64,000 bases of DNA, taken from Roseburia sp. AM59-24XD (GTDB taxonomy: Bacteria > Bacillota > Clostridia > Lachnospirales > Lachnospiraceae). Location: positions 62,001 through 126,000 of the forward strand of contig NZ_QUET01000004.1 in assembly GCF_003478445.1 (NCBI RefSeq), written 5' to 3'. The translations under genes were made by a program, and so were the position numbers. Below are positions 47,582-57,227 of this stretch, in pieces. Every line of letters starts with the position of its first letter. Position 1 is the stretch's first letter. A model generated the notes under the pieces. The model searched no databases and had not been told where the DNA came from. It saw nothing but the letters and a program-made list of their open reading frames with translations.

Positions 47582-47968
47582 ATGATATTTGAAAGCAGAG
47601 CGTATTATCAGGGGATGATTGATTTGAATATTCTTGAAAAGGGAGAGGATTATAGGAACCTGAAGAAAAGTTATGTCATTTATATCTGCACATTTGATCA
47701 ATATGGAAAGGGTGTATCGGATGCTTTCACGCAAGATCTGGAGGAGGCGGTGCAGTCAGTCCGTCAGAATGAGAAGTGGAGGCTGGATTATATGACATTA
47801 CAGCAGGAATATAGGGAAAGATATGAAGAGGGAAAGCTCGAGGGAAGGCTCGAGGGCAAAATAGAAATATTATACACAGGGTTTCATATGACTCCATCCC
47901 AAATTGCGGATAAACTTTCCTTGCCGGAATCTGAGGTGCTACGGATTTTAGCAGAACTGCAAGAGTAA
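47582..47968 (+). pseudogene. Internally deleted Rpn-type PD-(D/E)XK nuclease/transposase
   Basis: A 128-residue frame that starts MIFESRAYYQGMIDLNILEK and reads KSYVIYICTFDQYGKG, then jumps to DAFTQDLEEAVQSVRQNEKW and the usual glutamate/glycine-rich tail EEGKLEGRLEGKIEIL with the final helix-turn segment. In full-length Rpn family proteins (recombination-promoting nucleases), about 60-80 residues lie between these blocks and the N-terminal catalytic part comes first; both are gone here. It abuts the glycosyltransferase remnant directly, so the junction marks an old deletion or rearrangement. Not expected to be active. Confidence 0.65.
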
Positions 47969-48172
47969 AAGGTAGAATATTTGTAAAAGTGTATAGTAAT
48001 TCAAAAAGATATTTGATATAATTACAAGCGGGAGCAATGGGGATTGTTCCCATTTTTTTAATGGTAAAGGAAAAAGATCGTAATGTGGTGGGATACCTCC
48101 AAGAATTGCAAAGCATCTTGGAGGGCAGAACGCTGGGGTTGTTTTGTACAAAATGGAAAGGAATGGAATTAT

Positions 48173-51156
48173 ATGCGCAAGAACAAAAGAGTATTGGCGG
48201 TGCTGCTGAGTGCAGCGATGACGATCGCTTCATTGACATCCGGTGGAACAGGGGGTGTGCCGGCTCGTGCAGCGACTTCGACATCATCATTTCAGGATCT
48301 GAATCAACAGCAGATCACGGAGGCAATGGGAGTTGGTTACAATCTGGCAATTCGCTCGAAGCGAATGATGCCGGAACTCCGAATGAGACAGCATGGGGCA
48401 ACCCGAAGCTGACGGAGCAATTTGTACTGGCTGCGAAAAGTGCAGGCTTTCAGTCGATCCGCATTCCGGTGTCTTATCTGAACAAGATTGACGATAATAA
48501 TGGATATCAGATTGATTCTGCCTGGCTTGACCGTGTGCAGGAGGTTGTGGATTATTGTGTGAAGAACGATATGTATGCGATTGTGAATATGCATGGAGAT
48601 GGCTATACGACGATCAATGGAGGATGGCTTCTTTGCGGAAGCAGCGATCAGACGAAGATCCGGGAGAAGTATAAGGCATGCTGGCAGCAGATTGCAACGC
48701 GCTTTAAGGACTACGATGAGCATCTGATCTTTGAGTCGATGAATGAGGAATTTGATGGAACTTATGGTGATCCGAACAGAACGTATTATGAGAATATTAA
48801 TACATATAATCAGATCTTTGTGGATACGGTTCGTCAGACCGGCGGCAATAATGACAAGCGCTGGCTGTTGATTCCGGGATGGAATACGGATATTAATTAT
48901 ACGGTTGGTGATTATGGTTTTGCGCTGCCAACAGATCAGTATTTGTCATCCGGTGTGGCAGCCGGAGAGAAGAGGATCATGATCACCGTTCATTATTATG
49001 CTCCATGGGAGTTCTGTGGAACGGAATCTCAGGCGGTTACGCAGTGGGGCAGCAAGGCAACGGATTCTACGAAGAAGGCATCCTGGGGGGATGAAAGCTA
49101 TATGGTATCCCAGTTCAAGAAATTAAAAGATAAGTTTGTTTCGCAGGGATACCCGGTGGTGATCGGAGAGTTTGGTGCGATCAATAAGTCTTCGATAGAC
49201 AGTCAGAATACGGTATGCCGTGCCGATTTCTATCAAAAGGTCTGCTATTATGCGAAACAGAATGGTCTGGTACCGGTAGCATGGGATAATGGTTATAACG
49301 GAGTGTATGGCTTCTGTCTGATCGACCGTTCAACGAATACGGTTGTACATCCGGAGGTTGTGAATGCGGTGATGGAGATTTACCGTGCATCCTCTACGGC
49401 AACAGGGATTTCACTGGACAAGGATCGGATTACAGTCAGTGTTGGCGATGCGGGAGTACAGCTTAATGCTTCTCTGACACCGGCGGACAGTCAGGATCTG
49501 ATCTCCTGGTCATCCGATGATGACACGGTCGCAACGGTGAGTTCATCCGGACTTGTTACGGCAGTGGGCGCCGGAAGCTGTACGATCACGGCATCTGTGG
49601 CAGGAGGCTATAAGGCAGAGTGTAAGGTGACAGTGCCAAAAACGACATATATCCGTACGAAGCTTTATATGATGAATACGAACGACTGGGGCACTACCGT
49701 CAGCGAAGAAAGTGCAGATATCACGACAGCAGATCAGGAATATACAATGACCTTGAAGGTGACGGATACGCAGCTTCAGAATATCGGTTCTCTGTATTTG
49801 AAGGATATTCAGGCGACGGAGCCGGAGGATTCACCGATCAGCTATGCCACGCTTAAGGTAAAGTCCATAACAGTCAATGGAAAAGAGTATTCCATGAATA
49901 ATAGTGTGTTTACTTATAATAGCAGCTTGAAGAGTACAACAGGAAAAGCGAACAATGTGTTTGACTTTGCATTTGTCAATATTTGGGCAATTACCTATAT
50001 TGATGATGTGACTACGGAAAGCAAGAAAGCATATTTTAATGGGGTATCTTATCAGGGGACGAATACGATATCTATGACATTTGAGGTATCCGATGTTAAG
50101 GCGAATGGGACAGAGACACCGAGTGCCGCACCGAGCAGTACGCCGAAGGTGACGACATCGCCAAGTGCCGTACCAAGCAGCACACCGAAAGTAACAGTGT
50201 CTCCAAGTGATACACCGGCACCGGGCCTTACACCAAGTGCCGTACCGAGCCAGACACCAGCACCAAGCAGTGCACCGGGATCAAGCGCAGAGCCAAGTCA
50301 GACGCCGGCACCGGGAGAGACTGGCGTGCCAAGTGCAGAGCCAAGTGAAACTCCGGCACCAAGTGATACAGCCCAGCCGAGTGCAGAGCCAAGTGAAACT
50401 TCTGCACCAAGTGATACAGCCAAGCCAAGCGCAGAGCCAAGTCAGACACCTGCACCGGGAGAGACTGACAAGCCAAGTGCATCACCAAGTCAGACGCCTG
50501 CACCAAGTGATACAACAACCCCAAGTGCATCACCGAGCCAGACACCGGCACCGGGAAATACAAAAGCTCCGGGTACCGGTCCGAGCGCAACATCGGGGAC
50601 AAACGGAGACAACTCACACACCGCAATGAGCTTTACTTTGAAAGCAAGTGTCAAAGGTGTAAAGAATCTTTCGGTTGGAACAAAATATAAGCTGGCAGCC
50701 GGAAAGAAAATGACACTTTCCGCGGACTTTATCACAGACACCGATGATCAGGAAGTATCGTTTACAAGCAGCAAATCATCTGTTGTAAAGGTAAATGAAA
50801 ACGGTGTTGTGAAGGCAGGAAAGAAGACTGGAAAAGCAGTGATCACCGTGACGGCAGCAGACGGAACAAGTCGTAAAGTTACTGTTCAGGTTATGAAAAA
50901 AGCAGTGAAAAAGCTTGCGATCAAGAAGGGATCACGCAGCCTGAAGAAAGGCAAGAAGCTGAAATTAAAGGTTCAGGCAAAGCCGGGCAAGAAACTGGCA
51001 TCGAATCAGTATTACTGGAAGACGTCCAGTGCGAAGAAAGCAACAGTTTCTGCAAAGGGAATTGTGAAAGCAAAACAAAAGGGAACTGTCAGGATTACTG
51101 TTTATGCAACGGATGGAAGCGGAAAGAAAGCATCCGTTAAGCTGCAGGTGAAATAG
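48173..51156 (+). CDS. Multidomain secreted GH5 endoglucanase, frameshifted
   Basis: About 994 residues after repair. A signal peptide (MRKNKRVLAVLLSAAMTIAS to about residue 34) is followed by a GH5 barrel: MGVGYNL, then after the break GNSLEANDAG, the acid/base in LIFESMNEEFDG and the nucleophile in VVIGEFGAI. A BIG_2 Ig-like domain follows (ISLDKDRITVSVGDAGVQL), then a beta-rich domain with CBM features (YIRTKLYMMNTNDWG), a Pro/Ser/Thr linker and two lysine-rich Ig-like domains. It should cut beta-glucan at the cell surface. The frame breaks near 48345, where CTGGCAAT probably was CTGGGCAAT. The ATG at 48173 is the only start giving a signal peptide. Confidence 0.87.
50110..50590 (+). repeat. 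Coding repeats of a Pro/Ser/Thr linker in the GH5 gene
   Basis: The DNA repeats variants of CCAAGTGCAGAGCCAAGT and CAGACACCGGCACCA about a dozen times, encoding PSAEPSQTPAPGET-like units. It is a flexible, likely extracellular linker and a hot spot for length change. Confidence 0.8.
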
Positions 51157-51185
51157 TCAGAGATTGAAATATTAAATGTGTTGGA

Positions 51186-51207
51186 TTTGCTTGCAATTGC
51201 AAGCAAA
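51186..51207. promoter_or_regulatory. 22-bp palindromic operator of the antitoxin gene
   Basis: TTTGCTTGCAA is followed directly by its exact complement, a perfect 22-bp palindrome 36 bp before the antitoxin start. DinJ/RelB-type antitoxins bind such sites to repress their own operon; binding here is inference. Confidence 0.7.
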
Positions 51208-51242
51208 CATGGATAAAATATTAAGAAAAAGGAGGCGATACT

Positions 51243-51548
51243 ATGGCAAACACATCTGCTGTATATGCAAGAATAGATACGAATCTCAAGGATAATGCGG
51301 AGGGAATTCTTTCGCAACTGGGTATTTCTCCCTCAAGTGCAATTCAGATGCTTTATAGTCAGATTGTATTGAACAAGGGAATGCCGTTTGAATTGCGCCT
51401 TCCTTCTTCAAAGCCGTCATCTGTTGGTGCGATGACCAGAAATCAGCTTGATGCAAAGTTGCAGAAGGGTGTCGATTCTATTAAAGCAGGCAGGGTATAT
51501 TCTGCTGACGAAGTGGATGAGGCGCTTGCAAAGGAGTTTGATATATGA
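51243..51548 (+). CDS. RelB/DinJ-family antitoxin
   Basis: A 101-residue protein. The N-terminal ribbon-helix-helix region (SAVYARIDTNLKDNAEGILS, then LGISPSSAIQMLYSQIV and NKGMPFELRLP) is the DinJ/RelB signature and makes the DNA-binding dimer. The C-terminal helix ADEVDEALAKEFDI would wrap the toxin. AAGGAGG lies 7 bp before the ATG. The toxin frame starts inside the last codons (ATGA overlap), but it is only a stub, so the antitoxin appears to be an orphan. It might still act in trans on other toxins. Confidence 0.88.
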   Translation: MANTSAVYARIDTNLKDNAEGILSQLGISPSSAIQMLYSQIVLNKGMPFELRLPSSKPSSVGAMTRNQLDAKLQKGVDSIKAGRVYSADEVDEALAKEFDI

Positions 51549-51627
51549 CAGATTACTATGCAGTAGTTTATTCTGCAGTGGTCGAGATATCAAAGGAATT
51601 ATAGATTCTGATGCAGATGAAATCTGA
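51545..51627 (+). pseudogene. Truncated RelE/YafQ-type toxin remnant
   Basis: The frame opens MTDYYAVVYSAVVE, typical of RelE/ParE-type toxins, and overlaps the antitoxin by four bases. As written it stops at 51602-51604. With one base added near 51581 it reads EDIKGIIDSDADEI and then ends at 51625-51627, where a full toxin would need about 60-70 more residues. A terminator follows at once, so the toxin body is missing. Confidence 0.65.
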
Positions 51628-51634
51628 ATAAACT

Positions 51635-51681
51635 GAGAAACGCCAGTACCGGCATTGCCGCTACTGGTGTTTCTCTTTTTT
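51635..51681 (+). terminator. Intrinsic terminator after the toxin remnant
   Basis: GAGAAACGCCAGTA (51635-51648) pairs with TACTGGTGTTTCTC (51662-51675), one G-U pair, inner CGGC/GCCG, then six Ts. Confidence 0.88.
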
Positions 51682-51706
51682 ATTATAGACTCGTTTTCAG
51701 CTATCC

Positions 51707-54361
51707 CTACTCCGTGCGTCTCAGACGGTCAACTACACTGACCCTGCTTTCCTGACGATAGAGCAGTGCAGGAACGGTGCATCCGACAATCAGAAATACG
51801 AGAACGGCAATAAATACCGGTACAAGTGTTGGGCGCGCCGTGAAGAACCAGACGGTGTTGGTAAACATATGTCCGATCGGAAAGGTCAGTACGGTCGACA
51901 GCGCCAGGGCAAGCAGCGATGCGCTGATGGCGTAAAACAGGCCTTCTTCGATCAGCATGGTGCGAAGCTGACGGTTCGTCATGCCAACGGACTGCAGCAC
52001 GGCAAATTCATGCTGTCTTGTCAGGATGCCGGTCAGGATCGCATTGATAAAGTTCAGTGTGCCGATCAGCGCAATGACTGCGCACAGGAAGCCGCCGCAG
52101 ATTATGAAGAGATGCTTGAAGCTGTTGAGTGAAGCACGCTGCGAAGCACGGCTGTCGAAGCTGAGCTCGCTGGCAGGAACGGAGGTCTGACGTTTCAGAT
52201 AACGCTCCGCGCTGGTTTCCGCTTTGCGGTTTGGCGTATCAAACAGATAAAACAACCGGGATGCCTTCTGACCGCTGTCCGCCAGAAACTGATCGTGCGT
52301 GAGAACCGTGGAATAGGAGTCAACGGAGAAGTAGCGGTAGCTCATGCTGTACGGCACGCTGACCAGAGCACACACGGTGTAATTGATATTGCGTGATTTA
52401 AAAATATGGTACTGCAGGTATTGTTCCGGGGTAGAGTCATCAGCCGGCTCGCCGGTGCGCGCATCAATAACGCCATCCTTCCGGATATAAGATACCTTCA
52501 GAGTATCTCCGACCTTTGGATATTTCTCCGGGTTAATCATATTTCCGTAATCGTCTGTATCGACAACGATTGCGATCGCATGTTTTGATGTGTCCGATAA
52601 AGCGGACAGATCTCCGCTGTGAATGGTCAGCTTTGAAAGCAGGGAGGAATCCAGAATTTCCAATTGCATATCGGACGCAATCCGACCATTCCGGTGATCC
52701 TCGTAGCTTAAGCTCTGCTCCAGCTCCTCTTTGGTATAGATATCATCATGGAGCTTGCGGTAGGTCTTCTCTGTGATCCATGTGACCGGCTGGATGTCAT
52801 CTTTTGGCTTGTAGCCACAGCCGCTCAGGCTGTTCTGGGTGTTTTGCCGGATCTCATCGATCGTGTTCTGTGAGATGTTTTCATTCATGTTTCCGTCATA
52901 GCGGAAATAACTGTTATTGCTGACGATGAAATCGCCGCACAGCATTCTGGAGAGATATTTGTCCATATCAAAGCCGTTGACGAACAGCACCAGAATATTT
53001 AACAGTACGATGGACAGAGACAGCGATATCACGACTAGAACAGTTTTACGTTTGTTTCGTCCCAGGTTGGCAAACGCCATCTGATGAACTCTGGCTCCGC
53101 GTGTGCGGCGCTTTTTGGCATGCGAGCGTGAAAGCTCCGTATATTTGGCGGCTTCTACCGGAGATACTCTGGAAGCCATTCGTCCCGGACGGAAGCAGGA
53201 AAGAAGAACCGTGCCGAGAGCGAAAAGACCGGCACCAAGGAAGATCCAAGGGGATGTGCTGATCGTGCCGGACAGTGAAAGGTTAGAACTCTTTAAGATC
53301 AGCGGAGTCATTTGGCATCCGATCAGATAGCCGAGAACAAGTCCGATCGGAATGCCGATCAGACAGAGGAAGAGAGCCTGCTGTCGTATGATCCGGCGAA
53401 GCTGTGCCGGGGTGACACCGATGGTTTTGAGAAGTCCGTAAAATCGGATATCACTTGTGACGGATATCTGGAAAATATTATAAATGATCAGGAATCCGGT
53501 AAAGACGATCAGGAGTAAAAAGCAGATGACACCGACCAGGGAGATAGTGTCCGGATTATCGGACAGACGGGAGGCGGTATATCCCCAGTTAGCACCGATA
53601 CGTACGCTGTTTTCTTCGTCGCGTGTGTTCCAGTTGTAACCGAGATCTGTGTCGATATTCTCCATTGTTTTCTCGATATTAAAGCTGGAACGGAGCATAA
53701 CGTTTAAATCGCTGCGAAAGTTTGTGAGCCCTTCTTTCTGACCGATGGCGATTGCCTCGTCCACGTAATCTCTGGAAACGTTGATATAGTGAACCGGCAT
53801 GACATCATCAAAGTTCCAGTAACCGACCAGAGTAAATGTGGCGGTCTGCGTGCTGCCGGACTGTGTACTGTCACAGAGTGTGTAGGAGAGAGAAACTTTT
53901 TCGCCAAGTTTTGGTGTGACGCCGAGAAGCTTTAATGAGCCTGTGTCCATTGCGATTTCGTGTCCCTTTTGTGGGACACGTCCGGTGGTTGGTGTGGCGT
54001 AGCTCCACTTTGCTGTGTTTGGATCCATATAGCTGATTTCTGCGCTGCATTTTTCGAAACCGTCATCTGATTTTGTACCGATGACAATGCGGGTGCCGCT
54101 TTTTTTGATGTCAGGGTGTGCCTGAAGTGCCTTGATCTGCTCATCGGTAACGTCTTTAAAGGTTCCGTGGCTGTAGCCGCCGATCTGACGGAAGGTATAG
54201 GTTTCATAGCTGGCGTTGACCGACATCATCACGGTAAACAGCGAGGTGAATAAAAGTGTTGTCAGTGCGATTGCAATGATCGCGATGATATTACGCTTTT
54301 TGGCTGCTTTTAAAGCACGAAAGCTTAAGCGGCGGATACATTTATGATTGGAAACATGCAT
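51707..54361 (-). CDS. MacB/FtsX-type ABC transporter permease
   Basis: An 884-residue membrane protein with two FtsX domains. Segment 1 lies near the N-terminus (NIIAIIAIALTTLLFTSLFTVMM), followed by a 210-residue extracellular domain; then come segments around residues 275-400, a connecting loop with RVSPVEAAKYTELSRSHAKKRR, a further extracellular domain, and a last set of segments with TRQHEFAVLQSVGMTNRQLRTMLIEEGL, the family signature. Such proteins couple ATP hydrolysis to mechanical work on peptides or lipids at the surface, including antibiotic-peptide resistance. It is cotranscribed with the ATPase 11 bp upstream and probably controlled by the adjacent kinase and regulator. Confidence 0.87.
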   Translation of the reverse strand: MHVSNHKCIRRLSFRALKAAKKRNIIAIIAIALTTLLFTSLFTVMMSVNASYETYTFRQIGGYSHGTFKDVTDEQIKALQAHPDIKKSGTRIVIGTKSDDGFEKCSAEISYMDPNTAKWSYATPTTGRVPQKGHEIAMDTGSLKLLGVTPKLGEKVSLSYTLCDSTQSGSTQTATFTLVGYWNFDDVMPVHYINVSRDYVDEAIAIGQKEGLTNFRSDLNVMLRSSFNIEKTMENIDTDLGYNWNTRDEENSVRIGANWGYTASRLSDNPDTISLVGVICFLLLIVFTGFLIIYNIFQISVTSDIRFYGLLKTIGVTPAQLRRIIRQQALFLCLIGIPIGLVLGYLIGCQMTPLILKSSNLSLSGTISTSPWIFLGAGLFALGTVLLSCFRPGRMASRVSPVEAAKYTELSRSHAKKRRTRGARVHQMAFANLGRNKRKTVLVVISLSLSIVLLNILVLFVNGFDMDKYLSRMLCGDFIVSNNSYFRYDGNMNENISQNTIDEIRQNTQNSLSGCGYKPKDDIQPVTWITEKTYRKLHDDIYTKEELEQSLSYEDHRNGRIASDMQLEILDSSLLSKLTIHSGDLSALSDTSKHAIAIVVDTDDYGNMINPEKYPKVGDTLKVSYIRKDGVIDARTGEPADDSTPEQYLQYHIFKSRNINYTVCALVSVPYSMSYRYFSVDSYSTVLTHDQFLADSGQKASRLFYLFDTPNRKAETSAERYLKRQTSVPASELSFDSRASQRASLNSFKHLFIICGGFLCAVIALIGTLNFINAILTGILTRQHEFAVLQSVGMTNRQLRTMLIEEGLFYAISASLLALALSTVLTFPIGHMFTNTVWFFTARPTLVPVFIAVLVFLIVGCTVPALLYRQESRVSVVDRLRRTE

Positions 54362-54372
54362 ACTTTCACCCC

Positions 54373-55044
54373 CTAATTCCGACGGAAGATACAGCCGTCT
54401 TCAATGTGAATGATACGGTCTGCCATCTGCGCAATCTCTTCGTTGTGGGTGATCATGACGATCGTCTGGCCAAATTTCTCGCTGGTGACTTTTAAGAGAC
54501 TTAAAACGTCCTGGCTTGTTTTGGAATCCAGATTACCGGTTGGCTCGTCGGCGAGAATAATCGACGGTGTGCCTGCGAGTGCCCTTGCAATCGCAACACG
54601 CTGCTGCTGGCCACCGGAAAGCTGATTCGGAAGTGCTTCCAGACGATCCTTGAGTCCGAGTGTTTCTGCAATCTGATCAATATATTCGCGGTCGATCTTT
54701 TTGCCGTCCAGCTCCAGCGGAAGCACGATATTTTCATAGAGATTTAAGACAGGCACCAGATTGTACGACTGGAAAACGAAGCCGATCTTGCGGCGGCGAA
54801 AGATCGTAAGCTGCTCCTCGGAGAGCGAGAAAATATCCTTCCCGTCGACCATTACTTTACCGGTTGTGGGACGATCCAGTCCGCCGAGCATATGAAGCAG
54901 CGTGGACTTTCCGCTTCCGGAGGTGCCGACAATAGCGGTAAATTCGCCCTTTTCCACGGTCAGATTGATGCCGCGCAGAGCGTGAACGGCGTTTTCCCCA
55001 TCGCCGTATATTTTGGTGAGATTTTCTGTTTGTAAAATAGACAT
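54373..55044 (-). CDS. MacB/LolD-type ABC transporter ATP-binding protein
   Basis: A 223-residue ATPase. Walker A is [20 protein letters not shown], the Q-loop [18 protein letters not shown], the signature [17 protein letters not shown], Walker [16 protein letters not shown] and the H-loop MITHNEEIA. These are the hallmarks of the MacB/LolD/BceA group that works with FtsX-type permeases. AAAGGAAA lies 8 bp before its ATG. The 116-bp gap to the kinase gene upstream shows no gene. Confidence 0.92.
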   Translation of the reverse strand: MSILQTENLTKIYGDGENAVHALRGINLTVEKGEFTAIVGTSGSGKSTLLHMLGGLDRPTTGKVMVDGKDIFSLSEEQLTIFRRRKIGFVFQSYNLVPVLNLYENIVLPLELDGKKIDREYIDQIAETLGLKDRLEALPNQLSGGQQQRVAIARALAGTPSIILADEPTGNLDSKTSQDVLSLLKVTSEKFGQTIVMITHNEEIAQMADRIIHIEDGCIFRRN

Positions 55045-55160
55045 GATTCATTTCCTTTCTTTGTAGATCTGTAAACACGTTCAGTATGACATACAAATCT
55101 TTCCACAATCTTTCAAGGCAGGAAAAAATTATGACGGTTTTGTAAGAATTGCCGTCCGGG

Positions 55161-56060
55161 TTAGGAGAGAGGAAGATAAACAGAGAAAACAGAGCCTTTG
55201 CCGGGGACGGAGGAAACCTTAATATAGCCATTCTCTCCGGACAGGATTTTGCGGGAAAGATACAGACCGATGCCGACGCCGCTTTCATCCTGTACCTGAC
55301 CGGAGCGGTAGAAGCGCTGGAATATTTTAGGAAATTCCTCCTCGTCTATGCCGATGCCTGTATCCGTGATATCGATCCTTGCAAACAGCTCATAGGTGTA
55401 AACGGAGACAGTAATGCCGCCGGTGGAGGTATATTTGATGGCATTGTCCAAAAGATTGCCGATCGCTTCGCTTGTCCACTTCGGATCAAAGCAGACCGTG
55501 GCATCGGCTTCGCAGACAGTCAAGGAAAGCCCCTTGGCTGTGGCGGCAGGTATGTACTGCTCCTGAAGCTGGAAAAGCATGGGCATAATCGGCTGCTTTT
55601 TGCAGGAAAGCGCAATGATGCCATGTTCCAGACGGGATAGTTTGACCAGAGAGTCGATCAGAAAACGCAGCTTTTTCGCCTGAACTTCGATCGCCTGAGC
55701 ACTGTTTCTGGCAGAATCGGAGAGATTTTCTTCCAGTAAAAGCTCACCGTAGAGCTGCAGATTGGCGATTGGTGTTTTGGTCTGATGGGAAATGTCGGCG
55801 ATGAAGGTTTTGATACGGTCTTTCTCGGTGGCAACATTCTGCGCTGAAAGAGCGGATGCGGAAAGATAGTGTGCGAATTTTGTTTCCAGAGCGGATAACA
55901 GGCTTTCGTCAAAAGTATCCTCGGTAAATTCTCCGTTTATCGCGAGAGTTAGCATGTGATCCAGCGTCTCCATCGTGCGTTTTGTCTTGTGTCTGTTCCA
56001 CAGAACAACAGCGGTGGCGGTGATCACGGCGGCTGCTGTAACAAATATATAAAGGTTCAT
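55161..56060 (-). CDS. OmpR-type system sensor histidine kinase
   Basis: A 299-residue kinase with a single visible N-terminal membrane segment (YIFVTAAAVITATAVVLW), no extracellular domain, and a short linker. The HisKA box is FIADISHQTKTPIANLQLYG; ATPase motifs are IGNLLDNAIKYTSTGG, DITDTGIGIDEEEFPKIFQRFYR and GVGIGLYLSRKIL. A kinase without a sensor domain next to a MacB/BceAB-like exporter usually senses through that transporter. It starts right at the response-regulator stop (TAAATG), with GGAGAATAA as ribosome site, so the two are coupled. Confidence 0.9.
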   Translation of the reverse strand: MNLYIFVTAAAVITATAVVLWNRHKTKRTMETLDHMLTLAINGEFTEDTFDESLLSALETKFAHYLSASALSAQNVATEKDRIKTFIADISHQTKTPIANLQLYGELLLEENLSDSARNSAQAIEVQAKKLRFLIDSLVKLSRLEHGIIALSCKKQPIMPMLFQLQEQYIPAATAKGLSLTVCEADATVCFDPKWTSEAIGNLLDNAIKYTSTGGITVSVYTYELFARIDITDTGIGIDEEEFPKIFQRFYRSGQVQDESGVGIGLYLSRKILSGENGYIKVSSVPGKGSVFSVYLPLS

Positions 56061-56734
56061 TTATTCTCCATTCTCCCAGCGGTAGCCGATTCCGTAGACA
56101 GTCCGGATGCAGGACTGGGCATGCAGCTTGTCGCGAAGGCGTTTGACGGTGACGGAAAGTGCGTTGTCGTCTACAAATTCACTGCCGTCCGTCCAGATGC
56201 GGTCGGTGAGCTGATTGCGTGTCAGTGTGATACCGCTGTTGGACGTCAGCAGATATAACAGCTTCTGTTCGGTGCGGCTAAGCTCGACGTCAGAGCCATT
56301 CAATGTGAAGCGAAGCCTTGCAAAATCAAACGAGTAGTCTCCTTGAACAAACACAGAGGATGTGTCTGTCGTGGAATGACAGCGCAGCTGCGTTCCGACA
56401 CGCGCCCGTAGCACGGCAAGGAAAATGGCTTTGTGATATAGTCATCGGCACCCTGCTCCAGACCTTCGACAATGTCCATGTCCGTGTCATTTGCGGTTAG
56501 AAGGATCACAGGCATCTGCGGTGTCTGTTCCTTGATCTCACGGAGCAGCGTAAGACCATTGCCGTCCGGCAGTGAGATGTCAAGCAGGACCAGAGACACG
56601 CTGCCGGTTATAAGCTGTTCTCTGGCAGCCTGAAGACTCTGGCAGGAGATAGTCCTGCGTCCGGGTTCTTTTAATGCCCGGCACAGACCTGCGTTTAAGC
56701 CGCGGTCATCCTCAACGATCAGTATTTGTTCCAT
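56061..56734 (-). CDS. OmpR/PhoB-family response regulator, frameshifted
   Basis: About 224 residues after repair. The receiver domain opens MEQILIVEDDRGLNAGLCRAL, with the phosphoacceptor in SLVLLDISLPDGNG and the lysine in DDYITKPFSL. The winged-helix domain reads LSRTEQKLLYLLTSNSGITL, ALSVTVKRLRDKLHAQ and IRTVYGIGYRW. The frame breaks near 56428, where TTGCCGTGC (coding strand) should be one G longer; then ITKPFSLAVLRARVG is continuous. It likely controls the exporter operon downstream. ATG at 56734 starts the domain exactly; AAAGGA lies 13 bp upstream. Confidence 0.87.
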
Positions 56735-56945
56735 GGTAATCCGACATTCCTTTCTGGCTTTTGGCATATTTTTGATATATGTCATGCTTTACAATATAGA
56801 TGATTATAGATGTTTTTGCACAGAAAGACAACCGGATCGGAAACATCATGGCAACAGAATATACATAAAATAGACACAGATCCGAGGTATACTTGGTAAA
56901 AAGTGAGAAATTGCCCGTTTACTTGCGTTTGTCATCCCTTTCCGG

Positions 56946-56973
56946 TTGACGAATATGAAGATTTTGCTATAAT
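56946..56973 (+). promoter_or_regulatory. Strong promoter of the XrtG locus
   Basis: TTGACG (56946-56951), 16 bp, and TATAAT (56968-56973) with an extended TGC just before it. Transcription should start near 56980, leaving a leader of about 250 nt before the ATG at 57228. The gap 56735-56945 shows nothing else. Confidence 0.75.
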
Positions 56974-57004
56974 AATTCAGAGAATTATTACAATATAATA
57001 TACG

Positions 57005-57088
57005 CGAAGGGAGAAAGGATCATAGTGATCGCAGAATGCGGATAATGGTACCCGGTAGTCGGCGGACTGCTGTGTGGACGCTCCTTCG
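57005..57088 (+). ncRNA. Candidate structured leader RNA of the XrtG locus
   Basis: An 84-nt domain closed by CGAAGG(G)AG (57005-57013) and CTCCTTCG (57081-57088), eight pairs with one bulged G. Inside are GATCA-TAG-TGATC (57018-57030), a possible GCA/TGC pairing (57031-57039) and AGTC-GGCG-GACT (57057-57068). A closed, G+C-rich module inside a long AT-rich leader is the form of a riboswitch or protein-bound leader. I could not match it to GEMM-I or GEMM-II c-di-GMP, THF, ZTP, guanidine or fluoride classes by their core motifs. Family and ligand unknown; a chance fold remains possible. Confidence 0.4.
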
Positions 57089-57090
57089 GA

Positions 57091-57113
57091 TTTGAAAAAT
57101 GAAGTTTTTCAAA
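57091..57113 (+). terminator. Hairpin following the leader RNA domain
   Basis: TTTGAAAAA (57091-57099) and TTTTTCAAA (57105-57113) form a perfect 9-bp stem with loop TGAAG, three bases after the structured domain. A five-T run occurs 8 bases later, so it is at best an imperfect attenuator. Confidence 0.4.
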
Positions 57114-57227
57114 TGGATGATTTTTCGTATAACAGACGATATAACAGATAGAAATATAAAAATATTGTTGTATATATTTCACAAAAGAATGACACGCATA
57201 GTATAGACAGAAGAGGAAGTGATAGAG

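Noticed and set aside
50110..50590. Regularly repeated 30-45 bp units that could look like a CRISPR array or satellite
   Set aside because: The units are in frame, encode a Pro/Ser/Thr linker and vary in the third codon position; there are no unique spacers.
57005..57088. Leader RNA as a c-di-GMP (GEMM) or THF riboswitch
   Set aside because: The conserved GEMM cores with GCAAA and GGGACGCAAAGCC are absent, and the resemblance to the THF class is limited to the closing helix ends.
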